This document shows, in pieces, positions 46,471 to 60,425 of a stretch of DNA of 64,000 nucleotides. Under the pieces are notes generated by a model, which saw only the letters and a list, made by a program, of their open reading frames with translations, was not told the DNA's origin and ran no database searches. This DNA is from Lactuca virosa. Its lineage: Eukaryota > Streptophyta > Magnoliopsida > Asterales > Asteraceae. The DNA is taken from contig CAKMRJ010005523.1 of the NCBI GenBank assembly GCA_928212115.1, positions 101,764,100-101,828,099 of the forward strand. Reading direction: 5' to 3'. Positions within the stretch are counted from its first letter, which is position 1; every line of letters begins with the position of its first letter. Both the position numbers and the translations under genes were made by a program.

Positions 46471-48337
46471 AAAGTTCCCTCGTTATCACATATTAAAGTT
46501 TGGGGTTGTGAAGCTTTTATTAGACAAGAGACTTATGACAAGCTAGCATCTAGAAGTGAGAAATGTGTTTTCATTGGTTACCCAAAACAGTCTTTTGGAT
46601 ATTTGTTCTACATACCTAGTGAAAATGTGGTCTTTGTAGCACAAAGAGGAGTCTTTCTAGAAAGAGAGCTCATATTCAAAGATGACAGTGGGAGTACCAT
46701 TGAACTTGAAGAAATTCAAGAGTTAACCAAAGAAGGAACCTTAGATGATACTAGCACTCAAATGAGAGCAAGCAGTTCCTGTTGAATCAGTTGATAACTC
46801 GTTACCTCTTCCAAGATCCACTAGGGTTAGTGTGCCACCCGAGTTATATGGTTTCAATATTACTTCAGACGGTGACACAGTTATCAGTGATAGGACACTG
46901 GTAAATCTGGATGAACCAACTAATTACAGGGAAGCAATGGAAGGCCCAGAGGATTCAATGTGGAAAGAGGCAATGGACAGCGAGATAAAGTCCACGTATG
47001 ACAACCTGATGCAGCGAACAAATGACCAAAGATCAAAACTGTTGATTCTAGAAGAATACCCAGGATAATCTTGCCCAAACCACGTTGATTCTATGAATAC
47101 CGTGGGATTGGCTTCAAAATTCGGTAAACACACACGAAATTTTGAGAGAAAAATGAAAGTTCTTTAAACTGATCAATGACCATCCAGATTACATCAGAAA
47201 GACTTAAATAAGAAGCAGAATTTTAAAAGAAACCCTAAAGAGACATGGGCCAAACACAAACCCAAAAACAAAGTCCAAAAATTATGAAAAAAACACAAAA
47301 ATGTCCATAAGTCCAATTTAGAAAGCGATTTATGGACTCAAAAATGGGTAAGTCCCCTTCGGGAACTTATCTAGACGTGCTCCTTGCTTCAAGCTTCGAT
47401 TTGACTGGTCGAAAGACAGTTAGGTGCAAATGGATCTTTAAAAAGAAGACTGACATGGATGGAAATGTACACACGTTCAAGACTCGACTGGTTGCAAAAG
47501 GTTTCACTCAAAACCCGGGGGTTGACTATGATGATACCTTCTCACCAGTAGCTAAGATTAAATCTATTAGGATATTGCTCACCATAGCTGCCTTTCATGA
47601 CTATGATATATGGAAGATGGATGTCAAGAGTGCATTCCTTAACTGGATGTTAGTTGAGGATATTTAGATTAATCAGTGAGAGGGTTTTGTTGATGCAAAG
47701 TTTCCCAATAGAGTGTGCAAGCTTGAGAAATCCATTTATGGATTGAAATAAGCATCTCGCAGCTGGAATCTTTGCTTCCGTGAGAAATCAAAGAGTTTGG
47801 TTTCTCTGGGAGTGAAGATGAGTCATGCGTGTATATTATGGCCGGTGGGAGAATAGTAACTATTCTGGTATTATATGTCAACGACATATTACTCATTGGT
47901 AACGACGTTCCGACCTTGAAAGATGTTAAGTCTTGGCTTGGAAATTGTTTTTCCATGAAAGACCTTGGAGAAGTTGCCTATATAAATTGAGAGATAGAAA
48001 GAAGAGACTAATTGGACTTAGTCATAATACATACTTGGACAAGGTACTAAAGAGGTTTAGTATGGAAAATTCCAAGAAGGGAGAGCTACCTATCCAGAGC
48101 AATACCAAATTGAGTAAGAATGAATGTCCGAGTACGGATGAGGAAATACCTGACATGAGTCATGTGCCTTATGCTTCCGCTTTCAGATCGATCATGTACG
48201 CTATGACATGTACTCACCCTAATGTGTCTTTTGCTTTGAGCATGGTTAGTTGCTATCAGGGAAATCCGGGTAGAGCTCATTGGATAGCGGTTAAGAATAT
48301 ACTTAAGTATTCGCGAAGGACAAAGGATTGGTCATGG
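46471..48337 (+). repeat. Array unit U20 (1867 bp)
   Basis: A 13-bp deletion at about 47982 (TATATAAATTGAG) and a 1-nt loss near 47790 break the RT C half; a shorter frame reads 47933-48652. RT N half 47332-47667 has one E-to-D change (Y-D-D-T-F). Linker 46832-47068. Confidence 0.96.
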
Positions 48338-50217
48338 AAAGTTCCCTCGTTATCACATATTAAAGTTTGGGGTTGTGTAGCTTTTATTAGACAAGAGACT
48401 TATGACAAGCTAGCATCTAGAAGTGAGAAATGTGTTTTCATTGGTTACCCAAAACAGTCTTTTGGATATTTGTTCTACATACCTGGTGAAAATGTGGTCT
48501 TTGTAGCACAAAGAGGAGTCTTTCTAGAAAGAGAGCTCATATTCAAAGATGACAGTGGGAGTACCATTGAACTTGAAGAAATTCAAGAGTTAACCAAAGA
48601 AGGAACCTTAGATGATACTAGCACTCAAATGAGAGCAAGCAGTTCCTGTTGAACCAGTTGATAACTCGTTACCTCTTCCAAGATCCACTAGGGTTAGTGT
48701 GCCACCCGAGTTATATGGTTTCAATATTACTTCAGACGGTGACACAGTTATCAGTGATAGGACACTGGTAAATCTGGATGAACCAACTAATTACAGGGAA
48801 GCAATGGAAGGCCCAGAGGATTCAATGTGGAAAGAGGCAATGGACAGCGAGATAAAGTCCACGTATGACAACCTGATGCAGCGAACAAATGACCAAAGAT
48901 CAAAACTGTTGATTCTAGAAGAATACCCAGGATAATCTTGCCCAAACCACGTTGATTCTATGAATACCGTGGGATTGGCTTCAAAATTCGGTAAACACAC
49001 ATGAAATTTTGAGAGAAAAATGAAAGTTCTTTAAACTGATCAATGACCATCCAGATTACATCAGAAAGACTTAAATAAGAAGCATAATTTTAAAAGAAAC
49101 CCTAAAGAGACATGGGCCAAACACAAACCCAAAAACAAAGTCCAAAAATTATGAAAAAAACACAAAAATGTCCATAAGTCCAATTTAGAAAGCGATTTAT
49201 GGACTCAAAAATGGGTAAGTCCCCTTCGCGAACTTATCTAGACGTGCTCCTTGCTTCAATCTTCGATTTGACTGGTCGAAAGACAGTTAGGTGCAAATGG
49301 ATCTTTAAAAAGAAGACTGACATGGATGGAAATGTACACACGTTCAAGACTCGACTGGTTGCAAAAGGTTTCACTCAAAAACCGGGGGTTGACTATGATG
49401 AGACCTTCTCACCAGTAGCTAAGATTAAATCTATTAGGATATTGCTCACCATAGCTGCCTTTCATGACTATGATATATGGAAGATGGATGTCAAGAGTGC
49501 ATTCCTTAACTGGATGTTAGTTGAGGATATTTAGATTAATCAGTGAGAGGGTTTTGTTGATGCAAAGTTTCCCAATAGAGTGTGCAAGCTTGAGAAATCC
49601 ATTTATGGATTGAAATAAGCATCTCGCAGCTGGAATCTTTGCTTCCGTGAGAAATTCAAAGAGTTTGGTTTCTCTGGGAGTGAAGATGAGTCATGCGTGT
49701 ATATTATGGCCGGTGGGAGAATAGTAACTATTCTGGTATTATATGTCAACGACATATTGCTCATTGGTAACGACGTTCCGACCTTGAAAGATGTTAAGTC
49801 TTGGCTTGGAAATTGTTTTTCCATGAAAGACCTTGGAGAAGTTGCCTATATTATTTGGATTAGAATATTGAGAGATAGAAAGAAGAGACTAATTGGACTT
49901 AGTCATAATACATACTTGGACAAGGTACTAAAGAGGTTTAGTATGGAAAATTCCAAGAAGGAGAGCTACCTATCCAGAGCAATACCAAATTGAGTAAGAA
50001 TGAATGTCCGAGTACGAATGAGGAAATACCTAACATCAGTCATGTGCCTTATGCTTCCGCTTTCAGATCGATCATGTACGCTATGAAATGTACTCACCCT
50101 AATGTGTCTTTTGCTTTGAGCATGGTTAGTTGCTATCAGGGAAATCCGGGTAGAGCTCATTGGATAGCGGTTAAGAATATACTTAAGTATTCGCGAAGGA
50201 CAAAGGATTAGTCATGG
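48338..50217 (+). repeat. Array unit U21 (1880 bp)
   Basis: It combines the GTAGC marker, the CGCGAAC hairpin and A-S-I-F (RT N half 49199-49534) with the N-I-S marker downstream (49990-50211). A G lost near 49960 splits the RT C half (49697-49993). The unit ends with the TAGTCATGG junction. Confidence 0.96.
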
Positions 50218-53200
50218 AAAGTTCCCTCGTTATCACATATTAAAGTTTGGGGTTGTGAAGCTTTTATTAGACAAGAGACTTATGACAAGCTAGCATCTAG
50301 AAGTGAGAAATGTGTTTTCATTGGTTACCCAAAACAGTCTTTTGGATATTTGTTCTACATACCTAGTGAAAATGTGGTCTTTGTAGCACAAAGAGGAGTC
50401 TTTCTAGAAAGAGAGCTCATATTCAAAGATGACAGTGGGAGTACCATTGAACTTGAAGAAATTCAAGAGTTAACCAAAGAAGGAACCTTAGATGATACTA
50501 GCACTCAAATGAGAGCAAGCAGTTCCTGTTGAATCAGTTGATAACTCGTTACCTCTTCCAAGATCCACTAGGGTTAGTGTGCCACCCGAGTTATATGGTT
50601 TCAATATTACTTCAGACGGTGACACAGTTATCAGTGATAGGACACTGGTAAATCTGGATGAACCAACTAATTACAGGGAAGCAATGGAAGGCCCAGAGGA
50701 TTCAATGTGGAAAGAGGCAATGGACAGCGAGATAAAGTCCACGTATGACAACCTGATGCAGCGAACAAATGACCAAAGATCAAAACTGTTGATTCTAGAA
50801 GAATACCCAGGATAATCTTGCCCAAACCACGTTGATTCTATGAATACCGTGGGATTGGCTTCAAAATTCGGTAAACACACACGAAATTTTGAGAGAAAAA
50901 TGAAGTTCTTTAAACTGATCAATGACCATCCAGATTACATCAGAAAGACTTAAATAAGAAGCAGAATTTTAAAAGAAACCCTAAAGAGACATGGGCCAAA
51001 CACAAACCCAAAAACAAAGTCCAAAAATTATGAAAAAAACACAAAAATGTCCATAAGTCCAATTTAGAAAGCGATTTATGGACTCAAAAATGGGTAAGTC
51101 CCCTTCGGGAACTTATCTAGACGTGCTCCTTGCTTCAAGCTTCGATTTGACTGGTCGAAAGACAGTTAGGTGCAAATGGATCTTTAAAAAGAAGACTGAC
51201 ATGGATGGAAATGTACACACGTTCAAGACTCGACTGGTTGCAAAAGGTTTCACTCAAAACCCGGGGGTTGACTATGATGAGACCTTCTCACCAGTAGCTA
51301 AGATTAAATCTATTAGGATATTGCTCACCATAGCTGCCTTTCATGACTATGATATATGGAAGATGGATGTCAAGAGTGCATTCCTTAACTGGATGTTAGT
51401 TGAGGATATTTAGATTAATCAGTGAGAGGGTTTTGTTGATGCAAAGTTTCCCAATAGAGTGCACAAGCTTGAGAAATCCATTTATGGATTGAAATAAGCA
51501 TCTCGCAGCTGGAATCTTTGCTTCCGTGAGAAATTCAAAGAGTTTGGTTTCTCTGGGAGTGAAGATGAGTCATGCGTGTATATTATGGCCGGTGGGAGAA
51601 TAGTAACTATTATGGTATTATATGTCAACGACATATTGCTCATTGGTAACGACGTTCCGACCTTGAAAGATGTTAAGTCTTTGCATGGAAATTGTTTTTC
51701 CATGAAAGACCTAGGAGAAGTCGCCTATATTATTTGGATTAGAATATTGAGAGATAGAAAGAAGAGACTAATTGGACTTAGTCATAATACATACTCGGAC
51801 AAGGTACTAAAGAGGTTTAGTATGGAAAATTCCAAGAAGGGAGAGCTAGCATCTAGAAGTGAGAAATGTGTTTTCATTGGTTACCCAAAACAGTCTTTTG
51901 GATATTTGTTCTACATACCTGGTGAAAATGTGGTCTTTGTAGCACAAAGAGGAGTATTTCTAGAAAGAGAGCTCATATTCAAAGATGACAGTGGGAGTAC
52001 CATTGAACTTGAAGAAATTCAAGAGTTAACCAAAGAAGGAACCTTAGATGATACTAGCACTCAAATGAGAAAAAGCAGTTCCTGTTGAATCAGTTGATAA
52101 CTCGTTACCTCTTCCAAGATCCACTAGGGTTTGTGAGCCACCCGAGTTATATGGTTTCAATATTACTTCAGACGGTGACACAGTTATCAGTGATAGGACA
52201 CTGGTAAATCTGGATGAACCAACTAATTACAGGGAAGCAATGGAAGGCCCAGAGGATTCAATGTGGAAAGAGGCAATGGACAGCGAGATAAAGTCCACGT
52301 ATGACAACCTGATGCAGCGAACAAATGACCAAAGATCAAAACTGTTGATTCTAGAAGAATACCCAGGATAATCTTGCCCAAACCACGTTGATTCTATGAA
52401 TACCGTGGGATTGGCTTCAAAATTCGGTAAACACACATGAAATTTTGAGAGAAAAATGAAAGTTCTTTAAACTGATCAATGACCATCCAGATTACATCAT
52501 AAAGACTTAAATAAGAAGCAGAATTTTAAAAGAAACCCGAAAGAGACATGGGCCAAACACAAACCCAAAAATAAAGTCCAAAAATTATGAAAAAAACACA
52601 AAAATGTCCATAAGTCCAATTTAAAAAGCGATTTATGGACTGAAAAATGGGTAAGTCCCCTTCGGGAACTTATCTAGACGTGCTCCTTGCTTCAAGCTTC
52701 GATTTGACTGGTCGAAAGACAGTTAGGTGCAAATGGATCTTTAAAAAGAAGACTGACATGGATGGAAATGTACACACGTTCAAGACTCGACTGGTTGCAA
52801 AAGGTTTCACTCAAAACCGGGGGTTGACTATGATGAGACCTTCTCACCAGTAGCTAAGATTAAATCTATTAGGATATTGCTCACCATAGCTGCCTTTCAT
52901 GACTATGATATATGGAAGATGGATGTCAAGACTGCATTCCTTAACTGGATGTTAGTTGAGGATATTTAGATTAATCAGTGAGAGGGTTTTGTTGATGCAA
53001 AGTTTCCCAATAGAGTGTGCAAGCTTGAGAAATCCATTTATGGATTGAAATAAGCATCTCGCAGCTGGAATCTTTGCTTCCGTGAGAAAGTCAAAGAGTT
53101 TGGTTTCTCTGGGAGTGAAGATGAGTCATGCGTGTATATTATGGCCGGTGGGAGAATAGTAACTATTCTGGTATTATATGTCAACGACATATTACTCATT

Positions 53201-53653
53201 GGTAACGACGTTCCGACCTTGAAAGATGTTAAGTCTTGGCTTGGAAATTGTTTTTCCATGAAAGACCTTGGAGAAGTTGCCTATATTATTTGGATTAGAA
53301 TATTGAGAGATAGAAAGAAGAGACTAATTGGACTTAGTCATAATACATACTTGGACAAGGTACTAAAGAGGTTTAGTATGGAAAATTCCAAGAAGGGAGA
53401 GCTACCTATCCAGAGCAATACCAAATTGAGTAAGAATGAATGTCCGAGTACGGATGAGGAAATACCTGACATGAGTCATGTGCCTTATGCTTCCGCTTTC
53501 AGATCGATCATGTACGCTATGACATGTACTCACCCTAATGTGTCTTTTGCTTTGAGCATGGTTAGTTGCTATCAGGGAAATCCGGGTAGAGCTCATTGGA
53601 TAGCGGTTAAGAATATACTTAAGTATTCGCGAAGGACAAAGGATTGGTCGTGG
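50218..53653 (+). repeat. Array units U22 and U23 fused by a deletion (3436 bp)
   Basis: A 324-bp in-frame deletion at about 51847 joins G-E-L of RT-RNase H directly to A-S-R-S-E-K-C of the next unit's integrase fragment, removing the unit junction. Both donor sites contain AGCTA. The resulting frame is 51576-52088 (170 codons). U22: linker 50579-50815, RT N half 51078-51413. U23: altered linker start (GAGCCACCC), RT N half 52647-52853 (frameshift), fused frame 53132-53968. Confidence 0.94.
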
Positions 53654-55158
53654 AAAGTTCCCTCGTTATCACATATTAAAGTTCGGGGTTGTGAAGCTTT
53701 TATTAGACAAGAGACTTATGACAAGCTAGCATCTAGAAGTGAGAAATGTGTTTTCATTGGTTACCCAAAACAGTCTTTTGGATATTTGTTCTACATACCT
53801 AGTGAAAATGTGGTCTTTGTAGCACAAAGAGGAGTCTTTCTAGAAAGAGAGCTCATATTCAAAGATGACAGTGGGAGTACCATTGAACTTGAAGAAATTC
53901 AAGAGTTAACCAAAGAAGGAACCTTAGATGATACTAGCACTCAAATGAGAGCAAGCAGTTCCTGTTGAACCAGTTGATAACTCGTTACCTCTTCCAAGAT
54001 CCACTAGGGTTAGTGTACCACCCGAGTTATATGGTTTCAATATTACTTCAGACGGTGACACAGTTATCAGTGATAGGACACTGGTAAATCGGGATGAACC
54101 AACTAATTACAGGGAAGCAATGGAAGGCCCAGAGGATTCAATGTGGAAAGAGGCAATGGACAGCGAGATAAAGTCCACGTATGACAACCTGATGCAGCGA
54201 ACAAATGACCAAAGATCAAAACTGTTGATTATAGAAGAATACCCAGGATAATCTTGCCCAAACCACATTGATTCTATGAATACCGTGGGATTGGCTTCAA
54301 AATTCGGTAAACACACACGAAATTTTGAGAGAAAAATGGAAGTTCTTTAAACTGATCAATGACCATCCAGATTACATCAGAAAGACTTAAATAAGAAGCA
54401 GAATTTTAAAAGAAACCCTAAAGAGACATGGGCCAAACACAAACCCAAAATAAAGTCCAAAAATTATGAAAAAAACACAAAAATGTCCATAAATCCAATT
54501 TAGAAAGCGATTTATGGACTCAAAAATGGGTAAGTCCCCTTCGGGAACTTATCTAGATGCGCTCCTTGCTTCATGCTTCGATTTGACTGGTCGAAAGAGA
54601 GTTAGGTGCAAATGGATCTTTAAAAAGAAGACTGACATGGTTGGAAATGTACACACGTTCAAGACTCGACTGGTTGAAAAGGTTTCACTCAAAACCCGGG
54701 GGTTGACTATGATGAGACCTTCTCACCAGTAGCTAAGATTAAATCTATTAGGATATTGCTCACCATAGCTGCCTTTCATGACTATGATATATGGAAGATG
54801 GATGTCAAGAGTGCATTCCTTAACTGGATGTTAGTTGAGGATATTTAGATTAATCAGTGAGAGGGTTTTGTTGATGCAAAGTTTCCCAATAGAGTGCACA
54901 AGCTTGAGAAATCCATTTATGGATTGAAATAAGCATCTCGCAGCTGGAATCTTTGCTTCCGTGAGAAATTCAAAGAGTTTGGTTTCTCTCTGGGAGTGAA
55001 GATGAGTCATGCGTGTATATTATGGCCGGTGGGAGAATAGTAACTATTATGGTATTATATGTCAACGACATATTGCTCAGGGAAATCTGGGTAGAGCTCA
55101 TTGGATAGCAGTTAAGAATATACTTATGTATTCGCGAAGGACAAAGGATTGGTCGTGG
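53654..55158 (+). repeat. Short array unit U24 (1505 bp)
   Basis: A 376-bp deletion near 55078 joins the catalytic-motif region (...ATATTGCTCA) to GGGAAATCTGGG near the RNase H start. Small indels (an extra CT near 54990, a missing base near 54676, one near 54450) change frames. A 154-codon frame, 55009-55473, runs into U25. It carries GTTCGGGG (W to R) and GTGCACAAGC. Confidence 0.95.
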
Positions 55159-56663
55159 AAAGTTCCCTCGTTATCACATATTAAAGTTCGGGGTTGTGAA
55201 GCTTTTATTAGACAAGAGACTTATGACAAGCTAGCATCTAGAAGTGAGAAATGTGTTTTCATTGGTTACCCAAAACAGTCTTTTGGATATTTGTTCTACA
55301 TACCTAGTGAAAATGTGGTCTTTGTAGCACAAAGAGGAGTCTTTCTAGAAAGAGAGCTCATATTCAAAGATGACAGTGGGAGTACCATTGAACTTGAAGA
55401 AATTCAAGAGTTAACCAAAGAAGGAACCTTAGAGGATACTAGCACTCAAATGAGAGCAAGTAGTTCCTGTTGAATCAGTTGATAACTCGTTACCTCTTCC
55501 AAGATCCACTAGGGTTAGTGTGCCACCCGAGTTATATGGTTTCAATATTACTTCAGACGGTGACACAGTTATCAGTGATAGGACACTGGTAAATCTGGAT
55601 GAACCAACTAATTACAGGGAAGCAATGGAAGGCCCAGAGGATTCAATGTGGAAAGAGGCAATGGACAGCGAGATAAAGTCCACGTATGACAACCTGATGC
55701 AGCGAACAAATGACCAAAGATCAAACTTGTTGATTCTAGAAGAATACCCAGGATAATCTTGCCCAAACCACGTTGATTCTATGAATACCGTGGGATTGGC
55801 TTCAAAATTCGGTAAACACACACAAAATTTTGAGAGAAAAATGAAAGTTCTTTAAACTGATCAATGACCATCCAGATTACATCAGAAAGACTTAAATAAG
55901 AAGCAGAATTTTAAAAGAAACCCTAAAGAGACATGGGCCAAACACAAACCCAAAAACAAAGTCCAAAAATTATGAAAAAAACACAAAAATGTCCATAAGT
56001 CCAATTTAGAAAGCGATTTATGGACTCAAAAATAGGTAAGTCCCCTTCGGGTACTTATCTAGACGTGCTCCTTGCTTCAAGCTTCGATTTGACTGGTCGA
56101 AAGACAGTTAGGTGCAAATGGATCTTTAAAAAGAAGACTGACATGGATGGAAATGTACACACGTTCAAGACTCGACTGGTTGCAAAAGGTTTCACTCAAA
56201 ACCCGGGGGTTGACTATGATGAGACCTTCTCACCAGTAGCTAAGATTAAATCTATTAGGATATTGCTCACCATAGCTGCCTTTCATGACTATGATATATG
56301 GAAGATGGATGTCAAGAGTGCATTCCTTAACTGGATGTTAGTTGAGGATATTTAGATTAATCAGTGAGAGGGTTTTGTTGATGCAAAGTTTCCCAATAGA
56401 GTGCACAAGCTTGAGAAATCCATTTATGGATTGAAATAAGCATCTCGCAGCTGGAATCTTTGCTTCCGTGAGAAATTCAAAGAGTTTGGTTTCTCTGGGA
56501 GTGAAGATGAGTCATGCGTGTATATTATGGCCGGTGGGAGAATAGTAACTATTATGGTATTATATGTCAACGACATATTGCTCAGGGAAATCTGGGTAGA
56601 GCTCATTGGATAGCAGTTAAGAATATACTTATGTATTCGCGAAGGACAAAGGATTGGTCGTGG
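55159..56663 (+). repeat. Short array unit U25 (1505 bp)
   Basis: It has the same 376-bp deletion as U24 with the same flanking changes (TCTGGG, AGCAGTT, ATGTATTCG), so the two derive from one event. RT N half 56020-56355 and a GGGTACTTA hairpin shared with U26. Frame 56514-56978 crosses into U26. Confidence 0.95.
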
Positions 56664-58544
56664 AAAGTTCCCTCGTTATCACATATTAAAGTTCGGGGTT
56701 GTGAAGCTTTTATTAGACAAGAGACTTATGACAAGCTAGCATCTAGAAGTGAGAAATGTGTTTTCATTGGTTACCCAAAACAGTCGTTTGGATATTTGTT
56801 CTACATACCTAGTGAAAATGTGGTCTTTGTAGCACAAAGAGGAGTCTTTCTAGAAAGAGAGCTCATATTCAAAGATGACAGTGGGAGTACCATTGAACTT
56901 GAAGAAATTCAAGAGTTAACCAAAGAAGGAACCTTAGATGATACTAGCACTCAAATGAGAGCAAGCAGTTCCTGTTGAATCAGTTGATAACTCGTTACCT
57001 CTTCCAAGATCCACTAGGGTTAGTGTGCCACCCGAGTTATATGGTTTCAATATTACTTCAGACGGTGACACAGTTATCAGTGATAGGACACTGGTAAATC
57101 TGGATGAACCAACTAATTACAGGGAAGCAATGGAAGGCCCAGAGGATTCAATGTGGAAAGAGGCAATGAACAGCGAGATAAAGTCCACGTATGACAACCT
57201 GATGCAGCGAACAAATGACCAAAGATCAAAACTGTTGATTCTAGAAGAATACCCAGGATAATCTTGCCCAAACCACGTTGATTCTATGAATACCGTGGGA
57301 TTGGCTTCAAAATTCGGTAAACACACACAAAATTTTGAGAGAAAAATGAAAGTTCTTTAAACTGATCAATGACCATCCAGATTACATCAGAAAGACTTAA
57401 ATAAGAAGCAGAATTTTAAAAGAAACCCTAAAGAGACATGGGCCAAACACAAACCCAAAAACAAAGTCCAAAAATTATGAAAAAAACACAAAAATGTCCA
57501 TAAGTCCAATTTAGAAAGCGATTTATGGACTCAAAAATAGGTAAGTCCCCTTCGGGTACTTATCTAGACGTGCTCCTTGCTTCAAGCTTCGATTTGACTG
57601 GTCGAAAGACAGTTAGGTGCAAATGGATCTTTAAAAAGAAGACTGACATGGATGGAAATGTACACACGTTCAAGACTCGACTGGTTGCAAAAGGTTTCAC
57701 TCAAAACCCGGGGGTTGACTATGATGAGACCTTCTCACCAGTAGCTAAGATTAAATCTATTAGGATATTGCTCACCATAGCTGCCTTTCATGACTATGAT
57801 ATATGGAAGATGGATGTCAAGAGTGCATTCCTTAACTGGATGTTAGTTGAGTATATTTAGATTAATCAGTGAGAGGGCTTTGTTGATGCAAAGTTTCCCA
57901 ATAGAGTGCACAAGCTTGAGAAATCCATTTATGGATTGAAATAAGCATCTCGCAGCTGGAATCTTTGCTTCCGTGAGAAATTCAAAGAGTTTGGTTTCTC
58001 TGGGAGTGAAGATGAGTCATGCGTGTATATTATGGCCGGTGGGAGAATAGTAACTATTCTGGTATTATATGTCAACGACATATTGCTCATTGGTAACGAC
58101 GTTCCGACCTTGAAAGATGTTAAGTCTTGGCTTGGAAATTGTTTTTCCATGAAAGACCCTGGAGAAGTCGCCTATATTATTTGGATTAGAATATTGAGAG
58201 ATAAAAAGAAGAGACTAATTGGACTTAGTCATAATACATACTTGGACAAGGTACTAAAGAGGTTTAGTATGGAAAATTCCAAGAAGGGAGAGCTACCTAT
58301 CCAGAGCAATACCAAATTGAGTAAGAATGAATGTCCGAGTACGGATGAGGAAATACCTGACATGAGTCATCCGCCTTATGCTTCCGCTTTCAGATCGATC
58401 ATGTACGCTATGACATGTACTCACCCTAATGTGTGTTTTGCTTTGAGCATGGTTAGTTTCTATCAGGGAAATCCGGGTAGAGCTCATTGGATAGCGGTTA
58501 AGAATATACGTAAGTATTCGCGAAGGACAAAGGATTAGTCATGG
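56664..58544 (+). repeat. Array unit U26 (1881 bp)
   Basis: Full length, but its left half matches U25 (GTTCGGGG, GGGTACTTA hairpin, GTGCACAAGC), while its right half carries private changes (K-D-P-G-E, H-P-P-Y). RT N half 57525-57860. The RT C half 58023-58538 stops at a TAG junction. Confidence 0.95.
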
Positions 58545-60425
58545 AAAGTTCCCTCGTTATCACATATTAAAGTTTGGGGTTGTGTAGCTTTTATTAGACA
58601 AGAGACTTATGACAAGCTAGCATCTAGAAGTGAGAAATGTGTTTTCATTGGTTACCCAAAACAGTCGTTTGGATATTTGTTCTACATACCTGGTGAAAAT
58701 GTGGTCTTTGTAGCACAAAGAGGAGTCTTTCTAGAAAGAGAGCTCATATTCAAAGATGACAGTGGGAGTACCATTGAACTTGAAAAAATTCAAGAGTTAA
58801 CCAAAGAAGGAAGCTTAGATGATACTAGCACTCAAATGAGAACAAGCAGTTCATGTTGAATCAGTTGATAACTCGTTACCTCTTCCAAGATCCACTAGGG
58901 TTAGTGTGCCACCCGAGTTATATGGTTTCAATATTACTTCAGACGGTGACACAGTTATCAGTGATAGGACACTGGTAAATCTGGATGAACCAACTAATTA
59001 CAGGGAAGCAATGGAAGGCCCAGAGGATTCAATGTGGAAAGAGGCAATGGACAGCGAGATAAAGTCCACGTATGACAACCTGATGCAGCGAACAAATGAC
59101 CAAAGATCAAAACTGTTGATTCTAGAAGAATACCCAGGATAATCTTGCCCAAACCACGTTGATTCTATGAATACCGTGGGATTGGCTTCAAAATTCGGTA
59201 AACACACACGAAATTTTGAGAGAAAAATGAAAGTTCTTTAAACTGATCAATGACCATCCAGATTACATCAGAAAGACTTAAATAAGAAGCAGAATTTTAA
59301 AAGAAACCCTAAAGAGACATGGGCCAAACACAAACCCAAAAACAAAGTCCAAAAATTATGAAAAAAACACAAAAATGTCCATAAGTCCAATTTAGAAAGC
59401 GATTTATGGACTCAAAAATGGGTAAGTCCCCTTCGCGAACTTATCTAGACGTGCTCCTTGCTTCAATCTTCGATTTGACTGGTCGAAAGACAGTTAGGTG
59501 CAAATGGATCTTTAAGAAGAAGACTGACATGGATGGAAATGTACACACGTTCAAGACTCGACTGGTTGCAAAAGGTTTCACTCAAAACCCAGGGGTTGAC
59601 TGTGATGAGACCTTCTCACCAGTAGCTAAGATTAAATCTATTAGGATATTGCTCACCATAGCTGCCTTTCATGAGTATGATATACGGAAGATGGATGTCA
59701 AGACTGCATTCCTTAACTGGATGTTAGTTGAGGATATTTAGATTAATCAGTGAGAGGGTTTTGTTGATGCAAAGTTTCCGAATAGAGTGTGCAAGCTTGA
59801 GAAATCCATTTATGGATTGAAATAAGCATCTTGCAGCTGGAATCTTTGCTTCCGTGAGAAATTCAAAGAGTTTGGTTTCTCTGGGAGTGAAGATGAGTCA
59901 TGCGTGTATATTATGGCCGGTGGGAGAATAGTAACTATTTTAGTATTATATGTCAACGACATATTGCTCATTGGTAACGACGTTCCGACCTTGAAAGATG
60001 TTAAGTCTTGGCTTGGAAATTGTTTTTCCATGAAAGACCTTGGAGAAGTCGCCTATATTATTTGGATTAGAATATTGAGAGATAGAAAGAAGAGACTAAT
60101 TGGACTTAGTCATAATACATACTTGGACAAGGTACTAAAGAGGTTTAGTATGGAAAATTCCAAGAAGGGAGAGCTACCTATCCAGAGCAATACCAAATTG
60201 AGTAAGAATGAATGTCCGAGTACGAATGAGGAAATACCTAACATCAGTCATGTGCCTTATGCTTCCGCTTTCAGATCGATCATGTACGCTATGAAATGTA
60301 CTCACCCTAATGTGTCTTTTGCTTTGAGCATGGTTAGTTGCTATCAGGGAAATCCGGGTAGAGCGCATTGGATAGCGGTTAAGAATATACTTAGGTATTC
60401 GCGAAGGATAAAGGATTGGTCGTGG
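58545..60425 (+). repeat. Array unit U27 (1881 bp)
   Basis: It begins with the TAGTCATGG/GTAGC type and then switches to the U19 haplotype (59406-59741, H-E-Y-D-I-R-K-M). Fused frame 59904-60740 with the N-I-S marker and a tryptophan junction. Y-D-E-T-F reads C-D-E-T-F, as in U28. Confidence 0.96.
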
